DNA of 64,000 nt from the NCBI GenBank assembly GCA_964581815.1, contig CAZORE010000003.1:74226-138225 (forward strand). The letters are read 5' to 3'. This document shows, piece by piece, positions 36,907-45,670 of the stretch. Below the pieces are notes generated by a model. It saw only the letters and a list, made by a program, of their open reading frames with translations. It was not told the DNA's origin and ran no database searches. The first letter of the stretch is position 1, and the number at the start of each line of letters is the position of its first letter. The DNA is from Trebonia sp964581815. GTDB taxonomy: Bacteria; Actinomycetota; Actinomycetes; Streptosporangiales; Streptosporangiaceae. The position numbers and the translations under genes were made by a program.

Positions 36907-37998
36907 ATGCGGATGATGGTTCCAACTCCTGTACCGGAAGCGATCGCGGGCGAGCCGCCGGCGGTCCGCGTCGCCGGGCTGCACAAGCACTACGGTGACG
37001 TGAACGCCCTCGCCGCGACGGACCTCACGGTCCGGCCGGGGGAGTTCTTCACGCTGCTCGGCCCGTCCGGCTCCGGCAAGACCACGCTGCTGCGGCTGAT
37101 CGCCGGGTTCGAGCGCCCGGACGGCGGCAGCATCGAGCTTGCGGGAAAGGACGTCACGCGGGTCCCGCCCTTCGCGCGGGACGTGAACACGGTCTTCCAG
37201 GACTACGCGCTGTTCCCGCACATGACGGTCGCGGAGAACATCGAGTACGGCCTGAAGGTGCGCCGCGTCGGCAAGGCGGACCGCAGGCAGCGGGTGGACC
37301 GGGCACTCGACATGGTGCAACTCGGCGGCCTCGGCGAGCGCAAGCCCGCGCAGCTGTCCGGCGGGCAGCGGCAGCGCGTCGCGCTGGCGCGGGCGATCGT
37401 CAACGAGCCCCAGGTGCTGCTGCTCGACGAGCCGCTTGGCGCCCTTGACCTGAAGCTGCGCCAGCACATGCAGCGGGAGCTGCTGCGGATCCAGCGCGAG
37501 GTCCGCATCACCTTCATCTACGTCACGCACGACCAGGAAGAGGCGCTGACGATGAGCGACCGCATCGCGGTGCTCAACCTCGGCCGGATCGAGCAGGTGG
37601 GACCGCCCGCCGAGGTGTACGAGCAGCCGAAGACGGCGTTCGTCGCGGACTTCATCGGCGTCTCCAACCTGATACAGCGCGACGGCCGCGAGCTCACCGT
37701 GCGCCCGGAGAAGATCACCATCCTCGCCGACGGCGACGCGGCGCCGTCCGGCGCGCACGTCGAGCAGGGCACGGTCAGCGACGTGATCTACGCGGGCGTG
37801 CTCACCCGCTACGTGGTCGCGCTCGACGAGGGCGGCGAGCTGACGGTCACCCGCCTCAACAGCGATTCGTCTCCCGGCGGCCTGGCCGGAACCTGGTCCG
37901 GCGGCGCGCGGGTGCGCGTCGCCTGGCCGGAAGGGCAGGCCTTCACGATTTCCGAGCAGTCTCCCGGCGCGGTTGTCGCCGGGGCAGGGGAGGGCTAG
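36907..37998 (+). CDS. potA: Spermidine/putrescine-type ABC transporter ATPase
   Basis: A 363-residue ABC ATPase with Walker A LLGPSGSGKTTLLRL, Q-loop TVFQDYALFPHM, signature LSGGQRQRVALARA, Walker B VLLLDEPLGALD and switch His in YVTHDQEEALTMSD, followed by a TOBE domain from about residue 255. It energises polyamine import with the PotB/PotC-type permeases and binding protein encoded downstream. Starts at ATG 36907, 36913 or 36916 are all possible; the frame is open further upstream into non-coding-looking sequence. Confidence 0.92.
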   Translation: MRMMVPTPVPEAIAGEPPAVRVAGLHKHYGDVNALAATDLTVRPGEFFTLLGPSGSGKTTLLRLIAGFERPDGGSIELAGKDVTRVPPFARDVNTVFQDYALFPHMTVAENIEYGLKVRRVGKADRRQRVDRALDMVQLGGLGERKPAQLSGGQRQRVALARAIVNEPQVLLLDEPLGALDLKLRQHMQRELLRIQREVRITFIYVTHDQEEALTMSDRIAVLNLGRIEQVGPPAEVYEQPKTAFVADFIGVSNLIQRDGRELTVRPEKITILADGDAAPSGAHVEQGTVSDVIYAGVLTRYVVALDEGGELTVTRLNSDSSPGGLAGTWSGGARVRVAWPEGQAFTISEQSPGAVVAGAGEG

Positions 37999-38002
37999 AA
38001 CC

Positions 38003-39292
38003 ATGACCAGATTCGGACAGCGGCGCACCGTGGGATCAGCAAGACCGGTGCGCTCAGCCAGCGTGATCGCGGCGGGAATCGCCGCATTGTCCCTGGCCGT
38101 TGCCGCGTGCAGCAGCTCAAGCAGCACGCCGACGGGCGGCGCGACCACCGGCGGCAGCACGACGTCCGGCGGCACCAGCGCGTCCGCGCAGCCGGGCACC
38201 TCCGGCCTCACGGTCCCCACCGCGAACCTTCCGGTGCTGCAGTCGGTGGGCAAGGGCGAGGGCCAGCTCAACCTGATCGCCTGGGAGGGATACCTCGACC
38301 CGTCGTGGGTGAAGCCGTTCCAGCAGCAGACCGGCTGCATCGTCAACGCCAAGTACGCTGGCTCGTCGGATGAGATGGTCTCGCTGATGAAGGACGGCGG
38401 CGGCGGCCAGTACGACATGGTGTCATCCTCGGGCGACGCCGACCTGCGCATCCTGTACGCGGGCGACGCCCACCCGGTGAACATGGCGCTGATCCCGGCG
38501 GCCAAGGACTTCTTCCCCGCCTTCCAGGCACCGAGCTTCAACACGATCAACGGCGTGCACTACGGCGTCTCGCTGCAGTGGGGCCCGAACGTCCTGATGT
38601 ACAACACCAAGGACTTCACCACCGCCCCGGCCTCGTGGTCGGTGCTGTACGACCCGGCGAACAAGGGCAAGGTCACCGTCCCCGACAACCCGATCCAGAT
38701 CGCGGACGCGGCGCTGTACCTGGAGAAGACCAAGCCGAGCCTGGGCATCACCGACCCGTACGAGCTGACCCAGCCGCAGTTCCAGGCCGCGGTCGCGCTG
38801 CTCGTACAGCAGCAGCCGCTGGTGAAGAAGTACTGGGCCCTGGCGTCGGAGGAGATCTCCGACTTCCAGAACGGCAACGTGACCGTCGGGGCGGGCTGGC
38901 CGTACCAGGTGAGCACCCTGAAGGCGGCCAAGTTCCCGATCGGCTCGACGGTTCCCGCCGAGGGCGCGACCGGCTGGGCGGACACCTGGATGCTTGCCGC
39001 CAAGGCGCCGCACCCGAACTGCGCCTACCTGTGGATGCAGTACATCAGCACCCCGCAGGTGCAGGCCAAGCAGGCGGTCACCTACGGCGAGACCCCGGAC
39101 AACTCCAAGGCCTGCGCCTACATGGACAAGCTGCAGGCCGGCTCCTGCGCGGAGTACCACGCCAACGCCCCGGCCAGCTACCTGGCGTCGATCAGCCTGT
39201 GGAAGACCCCGCTGGCGACCTGTGACAACGGCCAGAACGACTGCGTGCCCTATGCCGACTGGGTCACGGCGTGGAACACACAGGTTAAGTAG
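38003..39292 (+). CDS. potD: Polyamine-type ABC transporter substrate-binding lipoprotein
   Basis: A 429-residue extracytoplasmic binding protein. The signal peptide has lipobox LAVAAC, followed by a Ser/Thr/Gly-rich linker. The mature part is periplasmic-binding-protein fold II with LNLIAWEGYLDPSWVKPF near the N-terminus, YDMVSSSGDADLRILYAG and VSLQWGPNVLMYNTKDF, as in spermidine/putrescine-binding proteins. GGGAGG lies about 10 nt before the ATG. True ligand unproven. Confidence 0.9.
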   Translation: MTRFGQRRTVGSARPVRSASVIAAGIAALSLAVAACSSSSSTPTGGATTGGSTTSGGTSASAQPGTSGLTVPTANLPVLQSVGKGEGQLNLIAWEGYLDPSWVKPFQQQTGCIVNAKYAGSSDEMVSLMKDGGGGQYDMVSSSGDADLRILYAGDAHPVNMALIPAAKDFFPAFQAPSFNTINGVHYGVSLQWGPNVLMYNTKDFTTAPASWSVLYDPANKGKVTVPDNPIQIADAALYLEKTKPSLGITDPYELTQPQFQAAVALLVQQQPLVKKYWALASEEISDFQNGNVTVGAGWPYQVSTLKAAKFPIGSTVPAEGATGWADTWMLAAKAPHPNCAYLWMQYISTPQVQAKQAVTYGETPDNSKACAYMDKLQAGSCAEYHANAPASYLASISLWKTPLATCDNGQNDCVPYADWVTAWNTQVK

Positions 39293-39303
39293 TAAGCGAG
39301 CAG

Positions 39304-40236
39304 ATGACCGATACAGCGGGAACCAGGCAGCGGGCGTACCAGCGGGCCGGCGCCGGGCCGGGGTGGTGGCTGCGGCTGTCCACCGCGCTCTGGCGCCGCC
39401 CCTGGGCACGGGCCACGCTGCTGCTCACCCCTCCGCTCGCCTGGTTCCTGCTGGTCTACGTCGCCTCGCTGCTCGTCCTGCTGATCACGGCGTTCTGGTC
39501 GATCAACCCGTTCACCACGAACATCGACAAGACCTGGACATGGGCGAACTTCCAGCAGATCTTCACGACCCCGGCGTACCGGTCGGACATCGGGCAGACG
39601 GTCGCGATGGCCGCCGAGGTGACGGTGACCGACGCGATCGTCGCGTTCCCGTTCGCCTACTTCATGGCGCGGGTCGCCGCGCCGCGTACGCGAACCATTT
39701 TGTTCGTGGCGATACTGCTCCCGCTGTGGGCGAGCTACCTGGCGAAGGTCTACTCGTGGGTGCTGATCTTCACCAACAACGGGTTCCTCGACTGGGTGGC
39801 GGGCGGCCTCGGCCTCGGGCACCCGCAGCTGATCTACACGAACTGGGCCGTGTACGCGGTGTTCTGCTACCTGTGGCTGCCCTACATGATCATCCCGGTG
39901 TACGGCGCGCTCGAGCGCGTGCCCGACTCGCTGATCGAGGCGTCGCAGGACCTGGGCGGGCGCACCTGGCGGACCACGCGGTCCGTGCTGCTCCCGCTGG
40001 TGCTGCCCGGCATCGTGGCGGGGTCGATCTTCACGTTCTCGCTGACCCTCGGCGACTACATCACGCCGCTGCTCATCGGCGGCACCAAGGCGAACTTCAT
40101 CGGGAACGTCATCTACACCAACATCGGCATCGCGAACAACGTGCCGTTCGCGGCCGCGATGGCACTGGTACCGATCGTCATCATGGGCCTGTACCTGTCG
40201 GGCGCCCGCGCGCTCGGCGCGTTCGAGGCCCTCTGA
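39304..40236 (+). CDS. potB: Polyamine-type ABC transporter permease
   Basis: A 310-residue inner-membrane permease with six predicted helices and the cytoplasmic coupling motif around LIEASQDLGGRTWRTTRSVL, matching the EAA loop that contacts the ATPase. Helices include LTPPLAWFLLVYVASLLVLL and the last one near VPIVIMGLYLSG. It begins 11 bp after potD and is followed 13 bp later by potC. Confidence 0.9.
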   Translation: MTDTAGTRQRAYQRAGAGPGWWLRLSTALWRRPWARATLLLTPPLAWFLLVYVASLLVLLITAFWSINPFTTNIDKTWTWANFQQIFTTPAYRSDIGQTVAMAAEVTVTDAIVAFPFAYFMARVAAPRTRTILFVAILLPLWASYLAKVYSWVLIFTNNGFLDWVAGGLGLGHPQLIYTNWAVYAVFCYLWLPYMIIPVYGALERVPDSLIEASQDLGGRTWRTTRSVLLPLVLPGIVAGSIFTFSLTLGDYITPLLIGGTKANFIGNVIYTNIGIANNVPFAAAMALVPIVIMGLYLSGARALGAFEAL

Positions 40237-40249
40237 AAAGGCGGCGGAC

Positions 40250-41059
40250 ATGGAATCTCAGGGCCTCAAAATCGCGCTGCGTATCTGGGTCGCGCTCGTG
40301 CTGCTTTTCCTTTTCATCCCGATCGCACTGATCGTCCTTTACGCGTTCAACAAGTCGAACATCGAGAGCTGGCCGATTCCCGGTGTCACCACGCACTGGT
40401 TCGCCGTCGCCTGGAACGACTCCCAGGTACGCGCGGCGCTGTGGCTCTCGGTGCGGGTCGGGCTGGCCGCGACCGCGCTCGCCCTGGTCCTGGGCGGGAT
40501 GGTCTCCTTCGCGCTGCACCAGTTCAGGTTCTTCGGGCGGGACGCGATCTCGCTGCTGCTCGTGCTGCCCATCGCGCTGCCCGGCATCATTACCGGCATC
40601 GCGCTGAACTCGTTCTTCACGTTCGCCAACATCCAGTTCAGCACCCTGACGATCGTGGCGGGGCACGCTACGTTCTGCATCGTCGTGGTATTCAACAACC
40701 TGATCGCGCGGCTGCGGCGGCTGCCCGGCTCGCTCACCGAGGCGTCGATGGACCTCGGCGCGCGCGGCTGGCAGACGCTCCGCTACGTGATCCTGCCGCT
40801 GAGCGCGACGGCGCTGGTCTCCGGTGCGCTGCTGGCCTTCGCGCTGTCCTTCGACGAGGTCATCGTGACGATTTTCACCGCGGGCGCGCAGAACACGCTG
40901 CCGCTGTGGATTTTCGGCGCGATCCGGCTCGGCCAGCAGTTGCCCGAGGTCAACGCGGTCGTGACGATCGTGATCCTGCTAACGCTCATCCCGGTGGTGC
41001 TGGCGGCGCGGATCGCCGGCGCAGGCGCGCTGACCCGCTCGGGTGGCGCCCGCGGCTAA
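40250..41059 (+). CDS. potC: Polyamine-type ABC transporter permease
   Basis: A 269-residue second permease subunit with six predicted helices. The first is WVALVLLFLFIPIALIVLYA, and the coupling motif is LTEASMDLGARGWQTLRYVI. ALSFDEVIVTIFTAGAQNTL is the conserved PotC/YdcV motif. Last gene of the pot operon; the 122 bp to ribF contain only GC-rich sequence and the ribF ribosome binding site. Confidence 0.9.
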   Translation: MESQGLKIALRIWVALVLLFLFIPIALIVLYAFNKSNIESWPIPGVTTHWFAVAWNDSQVRAALWLSVRVGLAATALALVLGGMVSFALHQFRFFGRDAISLLLVLPIALPGIITGIALNSFFTFANIQFSTLTIVAGHATFCIVVVFNNLIARLRRLPGSLTEASMDLGARGWQTLRYVILPLSATALVSGALLAFALSFDEVIVTIFTAGAQNTLPLWIFGAIRLGQQLPEVNAVVTIVILLTLIPVVLAARIAGAGALTRSGGARG

Positions 41060-41181
41060 GCGCCCGGCGGCGTGGCCACGGCCGCGCTCGCCGCCGCGCC
41101 GCGGGCAGGCCGTACTCCCGCGCCCGCCCGGTGTCCCGTACTGGCTAGGCTTGGTGCCGAGCGAAGGAGGGCCGGAGAGTC

Positions 41182-42132
41182 GTGTACCGCTGGCAGGGCC
41201 TGGATGAGGTGCCCGCAGGATGGGGCCAGTCCGTCATCACGATCGGTGAGTTCGACGGCGTGCACCGCGGCCATCAGCACATCGTCGCCCGGGCGGCGGA
41301 GCTTGGCCGGGAGCGGGGCCTGCCGGTCGTGGCGATCACCTTCGACCCGCACCCCGACGAGGTGGTCCGGCCGGGCAGCCACCCCCCGTTCCTGTGCTCG
41401 CTGCGCCGCCGCGCCGAGCTGCTCGCGAGCCTCGGCGCGGACGCGGTGTGCGTGGTCCCGTTCACCCTGGAGTTCTCCCGCATCGACCCCGACGAGTTCG
41501 TGCGCACGGTCCTCGTGGAGAAACTGCACGCCTCGGCCGTGGTCGTAGGGGAGGACTTCCGCTTCGGCCACAAGGCGGCGGGCGACGTGCCGCTGCTAGA
41601 ACGGCTCGGCGAGAAGTACGACTACACCGCGGAAGGGCTGCCGCTGCTCGTGCTCGACGACATGACGATCTCCTCGACGGCCATCAGGTCGCTGCTCACG
41701 GCGGGCGACGTAGCGGAGGCGGCCCGGCTGCTCGGCCGCCCGCACCGCGTCGAGGGCGTGGTCGTGCGCGGTCACCAGCGCGGCCGCCAGCTCGGTTTCC
41801 CCACCGCCAACGTCGAGTCGCCGCCGCACACCGCGATCCCCGCCGACGGTATCTATGCGGGCTGGCTCGCCACCCTGGACGAGGCCGGGGCGGAGACGAG
41901 CCGTTGGCCCGCCGCGATCTCGATCGGCACCAACCCGACGTTCAACGGCCAGGTCCGCACGGTTGAGGCGTACGCGCTCGACCGCACCGACCTGGACCTG
42001 TACGGCCTGCACGCCGCGATCGACTTCGCCGTCCGGCTGCGCGGCACCCTCCGCTTCGAGTCCGTCGAGGCCCTCGTCGACCAGATGCGCATCGACGTCG
42101 ACCAGGCCCGCGCCCTGCTATCCGCGAAATAG
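41182..42132 (+). CDS. ribF: Bifunctional riboflavin kinase/FAD synthetase
   Basis: A 316-residue enzyme making FMN from riboflavin and FAD from FMN. The N-terminal nucleotidyltransferase has ITIGEFDGVHRGHQHIV (HxGH-type motif) and VGEDFRFGHKAAGDV, then ISSTAIRSLLTAGDV. The C-terminal kinase has GRQLGFPTANVESPP and SIGTNPTFNG. GTG 41182 has GGAGAG upstream. It is normally next to truB in actinobacteria; here the pot operon separates them. Confidence 0.95.
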   Translation: MYRWQGLDEVPAGWGQSVITIGEFDGVHRGHQHIVARAAELGRERGLPVVAITFDPHPDEVVRPGSHPPFLCSLRRRAELLASLGADAVCVVPFTLEFSRIDPDEFVRTVLVEKLHASAVVVGEDFRFGHKAAGDVPLLERLGEKYDYTAEGLPLLVLDDMTISSTAIRSLLTAGDVAEAARLLGRPHRVEGVVVRGHQRGRQLGFPTANVESPPHTAIPADGIYAGWLATLDEAGAETSRWPAAISIGTNPTFNGQVRTVEAYALDRTDLDLYGLHAAIDFAVRLRGTLRFESVEALVDQMRIDVDQARALLSAK

Positions 42133-42199
42133 CCGGCATTGCGCAACGCTTTGCCATTTCACGACGCATTTCCGCAGGTAAAAGATATTTTTCGGGTAA

Positions 42200-42217
42200 T
42201 TCTTCGCGTCCGAAGAA
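42200..42217. promoter_or_regulatory. Inverted repeat before the coiled-coil protein gene
   Basis: TTCTTCG-CGTC-CGAAGAA, a perfect 7-bp stem with a 4-nt spacer, sits in an unusually AT-rich intergenic stretch (42133-42249), 20 bp upstream of the TAGCGT hexamer. It could be an operator or a ribF terminator. Confidence 0.45.
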
Positions 42218-42236
42218 AACGATCTTGCGGGCGCGG

Positions 42237-42242
42237 TAGCGT
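42237..42242 (+). promoter_or_regulatory. -10 hexamer for the leaderless coiled-coil protein gene
   Basis: TAGCGT ends 7 nt before the ATG at 42250; no ribosome binding site. Confidence 0.45.
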
Positions 42243-42249
42243 CCCTCAC

Positions 42250-42594
42250 ATGACAAACCAAGAAGGCGTCGGCGACACGCTGGTCGCGATCCAAGGCCGG
42301 CTCGACCGGATGGACACCAGGTTCGACATGATGGAGACCAAACTCGACGGCGTTCACAACTCGGTCCAGTGGCAAGGCGAGATGCTCAAGTTCCACGGCT
42401 ACCACTTCAACCGGCTCGAGGCGACGCTGACCGAGCACGGTGACATGCTCAAGGCGCACGGTGACATGCTCAAGGCACACGGTGACATGCTCAAGGCGCA
42501 CGACCGGCGCTTCGACTTGGTCGACGCTCGCTTCGACCAAGTCGACGAGATGCTCGGCAAGATACTCGCCCGGCTTGACGCTCCGCGACCCTGA
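42250..42594 (+). CDS. Small coiled-coil protein with HGDMLKA repeats
   Basis: A 114-residue soluble protein: MTNQEGVGDTLVAIQGRLDR, a helix DTRFDMMETKLDGVHNS, three perfect HGDMLKA heptads and then DRRFDLVDARFDQVDEMLGK. Heptad spacing throughout predicts one long coiled coil, likely an oligomeric adaptor. There is no membrane segment or signal peptide, and no function can be assigned. It lies between ribF and rpsO, where most actinomycetes have no gene, with an AT-rich upstream region and its own promoter signal. Confidence 0.7.
   Translation: MTNQEGVGDTLVAIQGRLDRMDTRFDMMETKLDGVHNSVQWQGEMLKFHGYHFNRLEATLTEHGDMLKAHGDMLKAHGDMLKAHDRRFDLVDARFDQVDEMLGKILARLDAPRP
42436..42498 (+). repeat. 21-nt tandem repeat, three copies
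   Basis: Three near-identical 21-nt units (42436, 42457, 42478), differing at only one position, encode HGDMLKA heptads. Such near-identity implies recent duplication. Confidence 0.85.
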
Positions 42595-42736
42595 GATGGA
42601 GACCGGCTTTGGCGCGTCACCCCACGTGGTAGGGTAAAACGCTACCGGTAAACCGCCGGTCGGGACTGGCTGCACCCTCATCGCGGCCGTCTCTCACGGG
42701 GAAACCCGCACTCTCTGAGCAATTCTAAGGAGCCAC

Positions 42737-43006
42737 GTGCCGCTCGATACAGAAGTTAAGAAGACGATCTTTGCGGAGTACGCGATCAATGAGGGTGACA
42801 CCGGTTCGCCGGAGGTCCAGATCGCGCTCATGACCCGCAGGATCAACGACCTGAACGAGCACCTGAAGGTGCACCAGCACGATCACCACAGCCGCCGCGG
42901 CCTGCTGCTGCTCGTCGGCCGCCGCCGCCGCCTGCTTGGGTACCTGCGGAACACCGACATCACCCGGTACCGCACGCTGATCGAGCGCCTGGGCCTGCGC
43001 CGCTAG
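42737..43006 (+). CDS. rpsO: 30S ribosomal protein S15
   Basis: An 89-residue ribosomal protein S15 that binds the central domain of 16S rRNA: KTIFAEYAINEGDTGSPEVQ, then LMTRRINDLNEHLKVHQHDH and LLLLVGRRRRLLGYLR. GTG 42737 follows TAAGGAG. The 142-bp leader contains a GGTAG/CTACC stem and ACCGG/CCGGT elements that could form the autoregulatory structure known for S15 mRNAs, but I cannot match a specific class. Confidence 0.97.
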   Translation: MPLDTEVKKTIFAEYAINEGDTGSPEVQIALMTRRINDLNEHLKVHQHDHHSRRGLLLLVGRRRRLLGYLRNTDITRYRTLIERLGLRR

Positions 43007-43016
43007 CAACGTCCCT

Positions 43017-43048
43017 GGTCACCGGGTCGGACACTGGACCCGGTGACC
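43017..43048 (+). terminator. rpsO-pnp intergenic hairpin
   Basis: GGTCACCGGGTC (43017-43028) pairs perfectly with GACCCGGTGACC (43037-43048), 11 bp after rpsO. In E. coli and Streptomyces the rpsO-pnp intergenic hairpins are processed by RNase III, so this may be a processing site as much as a terminator. The rest of the 300-bp spacer (43049-43306) holds no gene. Confidence 0.75.
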
Positions 43049-43306
43049 TTCGGGCCGGTACTGTTGGCCCTGGCCCACTGATAACAGAATACGAGCGATA
43101 AGACACATCCCGTAGCCCCCGGCCCGAGCGCCTGGGCCGGTCCTCGGTAGTGGTCCCCGGGTTCAAGGCACTGGGTTTTCAACAGCTCAGCCCCGAGGAC
43201 TTCGATCGAAGACCGGCCGGAGTACCTGCTGGTTAGTAAGCGGTACGCCAGAGCCGACCACGGCGCGGCAGGTGGGTGCGGGATCTACCGCAAGGAGGTC
43301 TCACCC

Positions 43307-45670
43307 GTGAAGGGTGTGAAAAGCGCCGAAGCCGTTATCGACAACGGCGAATTTGGCGTACGCAGAATCAGGTTTGAAACCGGCCGTCTCGCCCGTCAGG
43401 CGGCAGGCTCCGCCCTCGTCGTCCTCGACGAGGAGACCGTCGTCCTGTCGGCGACGTCCGCGTCCAAGCAGCCCAGGGAAGGGCTCGACTTCTTCCCGCT
43501 GACCGTGGACGTCGAGGAGCGCATGTACGCGATCGGGCGCATTCCCGGCTCGTTCTTCCGCCGCGAGGGCCGCCCGTCCGAGGACGCGATCCTCACCTGC
43601 CGGCTCATCGACCGCCCGCTGCGCCCGTCCTTCGTCAAGGGCCTGCGCAACGAGATCCAGATCGTCGAGACGATCCTCGCGCTGAACCCGGAGCACCTGT
43701 ACGACGTGGTGGCGATCAACGCCGCGTCCATGTCCACCCAGCTCGCGGGCCTGCCCTTCGCTGGCCCGATCGGCGGTGTCCGGGTCGCGCTGATCAAGGA
43801 CCAGTGGGTCGCGTTCCCGACGCACCCCCAGCTTGAGCACGCCACGTTCGACATGGTGGTCGCCGGCCGGATGCTCGAGGACGGCGACGTCGCGATCATG
43901 ATGGTCGAGGCCGAGTCCACGCCGCAGACGCTCAAGCTGCTCGCCGACGCTGAGAACACCGGCGCGGTCGCCCCCGACGAGGAGACGGTCGCGGAGGGCC
44001 TCGAGGCCGCCAAGCCGTTCATCGCGGCGCTCTGCGAGGCGCAGCGGATCCTCGCCGCCGCGGCGGTCGAGGCCGGCCTCGCCCCGGCGAGCACGTCTCA
44101 GTTCCCCGTCTTCCTCGACTACGAGGACGACGTCTTCGAGGCGGTGTCCGCCGCGGTGACCGACGAGCTCGCCAAGGCGCTGACCATCGCGGGCAAGCAG
44201 GAGCGCGCCGCGGAGGAAGACCGGGTCAAGGTCCTCGCCAAGGAGCGGCTCGCGGAGAAGTTCGAGGGCCGCGAGAAGGAGATCAGCGCCGCCCTCCGGT
44301 CGCTGACCAAGAAGCTGGTCCGCCAGCGGGTCGTCAACGACGGCCTGCGTATCGACGGGCGCGGGCTCACCGACATCCGTCCGCTCTCGGCCGAGGTCAG
44401 CGTGCTGCCCCGGGTGCATGGCTCGGCGCTGTTCGAGCGGGGCGAGACCCAGATCCTCGGCGTCACCACGCTGAACATGCTCCGCATGGAGCAGATGATC
44501 GACACGCTCAACCCCGAGCGCACCAAGCGCTACATGCACAACTACAACTTCCCCCCGTACTCGACCGGTGAGACCGGCCGGGTCGGCTCGCCCAAGCGGC
44601 GCGAGATCGGCCACGGCGCGCTGGCCGAGCGGGCGCTCCTCCCGGTGCTGCCGGCCCGCGAGGAGTTCCCCTACGCGATCCGGCAGGTGTCGGAGGCGAT
44701 CAGCTCCAACGGCTCGACCTCGATGGGCTCGGTCTGCGCCTCGACGCTGGCCCTGCTCAACGCGGGCGTGCCGCTCAAGGGCATGGTCTCGGGCATCGCG
44801 ATGGGCCTGATCCACGAAGGCGACCAGTACGTCACGCTCACCGACATCCTCGGCGCCGAGGACGCGTTCGGCGACATGGACTTCAAGGTGGCGGGCACCG
44901 AGCAGGTCATCACCGCGCTGCAGCTCGACACCAAGCTCGATGGCATCCCCGCCTCAGTGCTGGCCGGCGCGCTCAAGCAGGCGCGCGGGGCCCGGATGAC
45001 CATCCTCGGCGTGATGCGCGACGCGATCAGCGCGCCGGGCGAGATGTCGCCGTACGCGCCGCGGATCATCACCCTGAAGGTCCCGGTGGACAAGATCGGC
45101 GAGGTCATCGGCCCCAAGGGCAAGATGATCAACTCGATCCAGGACGAGACCGGCGCCGAGATCACCATCGAGGACGACGGCACGATCTACGTCGGCGCGA
45201 CCGATGGCCCGTCCGCGGACGCCGCCCGGGACGCGATCAACGCGATCGCCAACCCGCACATGCCCGAGGTGGGCGAGCGGTTCATGGGCACGGTGGTGAA
45301 GACCACCACGTTCGGCGCGTTCGTGTCGCTGCTGCCGGGCAAGGACGGACTGCTGCACGTCACGCAGATCCGCAAGCTGCACGGCGGCCGGCGGATCGAG
45401 AACGTCGACGAGGTGATCCACATCGGCGACAAGATCCAGGTGGAGATCCGTGAGATCGACGACCGCGGCAAGCTGTCGCTCGTTCCCGTCGAGGTGCTCG
45501 AGCGTGAGGCGGCGGGCGAGGACCTTGGCGGCGGCGACTCGGGCGATGACCGTCCGGGTATCCGCGCCGACCGTGGCGACTCGGGCGACCGGCCGCCGCG
45601 CCGCGACCGGGACGACCGGGGCGGCGGAGGCCGTACCCGCCAGCGCTCCCGCGGCGGGCACCGCGAGTAG
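43307..45670 (+). CDS. pnp: Polyribonucleotide nucleotidyltransferase (PNPase)
   Basis: A 787-residue 3'-5' phosphorolytic exoribonuclease, which in actinomycetes also adds 3' tails. Two RNase PH domains: the first around FFPLTVDVEERMYAIGRIPG, the second with SNGSTSMGSVCASTLALLNAG and KVAGTEQVITALQLDTKLDG. KH is at KIGEVIGPKGKMINSIQDET and S1 at ERFMGTVVKTTTFGAFVSLL. The tail is Arg/Asp/Gly-rich. GTG 43307 follows AAGGAGG. Stop TAG touches the M16 peptidase start. Confidence 0.97.
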   Translation: MKGVKSAEAVIDNGEFGVRRIRFETGRLARQAAGSALVVLDEETVVLSATSASKQPREGLDFFPLTVDVEERMYAIGRIPGSFFRREGRPSEDAILTCRLIDRPLRPSFVKGLRNEIQIVETILALNPEHLYDVVAINAASMSTQLAGLPFAGPIGGVRVALIKDQWVAFPTHPQLEHATFDMVVAGRMLEDGDVAIMMVEAESTPQTLKLLADAENTGAVAPDEETVAEGLEAAKPFIAALCEAQRILAAAAVEAGLAPASTSQFPVFLDYEDDVFEAVSAAVTDELAKALTIAGKQERAAEEDRVKVLAKERLAEKFEGREKEISAALRSLTKKLVRQRVVNDGLRIDGRGLTDIRPLSAEVSVLPRVHGSALFERGETQILGVTTLNMLRMEQMIDTLNPERTKRYMHNYNFPPYSTGETGRVGSPKRREIGHGALAERALLPVLPAREEFPYAIRQVSEAISSNGSTSMGSVCASTLALLNAGVPLKGMVSGIAMGLIHEGDQYVTLTDILGAEDAFGDMDFKVAGTEQVITALQLDTKLDGIPASVLAGALKQARGARMTILGVMRDAISAPGEMSPYAPRIITLKVPVDKIGEVIGPKGKMINSIQDETGAEITIEDDGTIYVGATDGPSADAARDAINAIANPHMPEVGERFMGTVVKTTTFGAFVSLLPGKDGLLHVTQIRKLHGGRRIENVDEVIHIGDKIQVEIREIDDRGKLSLVPVEVLEREAAGEDLGGGDSGDDRPGIRADRGDSGDRPPRRDRDDRGGGGRTRQRSRGGHRE

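Noticed and set aside
41060..41181. FMN riboswitch before ribF
   Set aside because: Only 122 bp of GC-rich sequence is present and no RFN-type conserved elements could be recognised.
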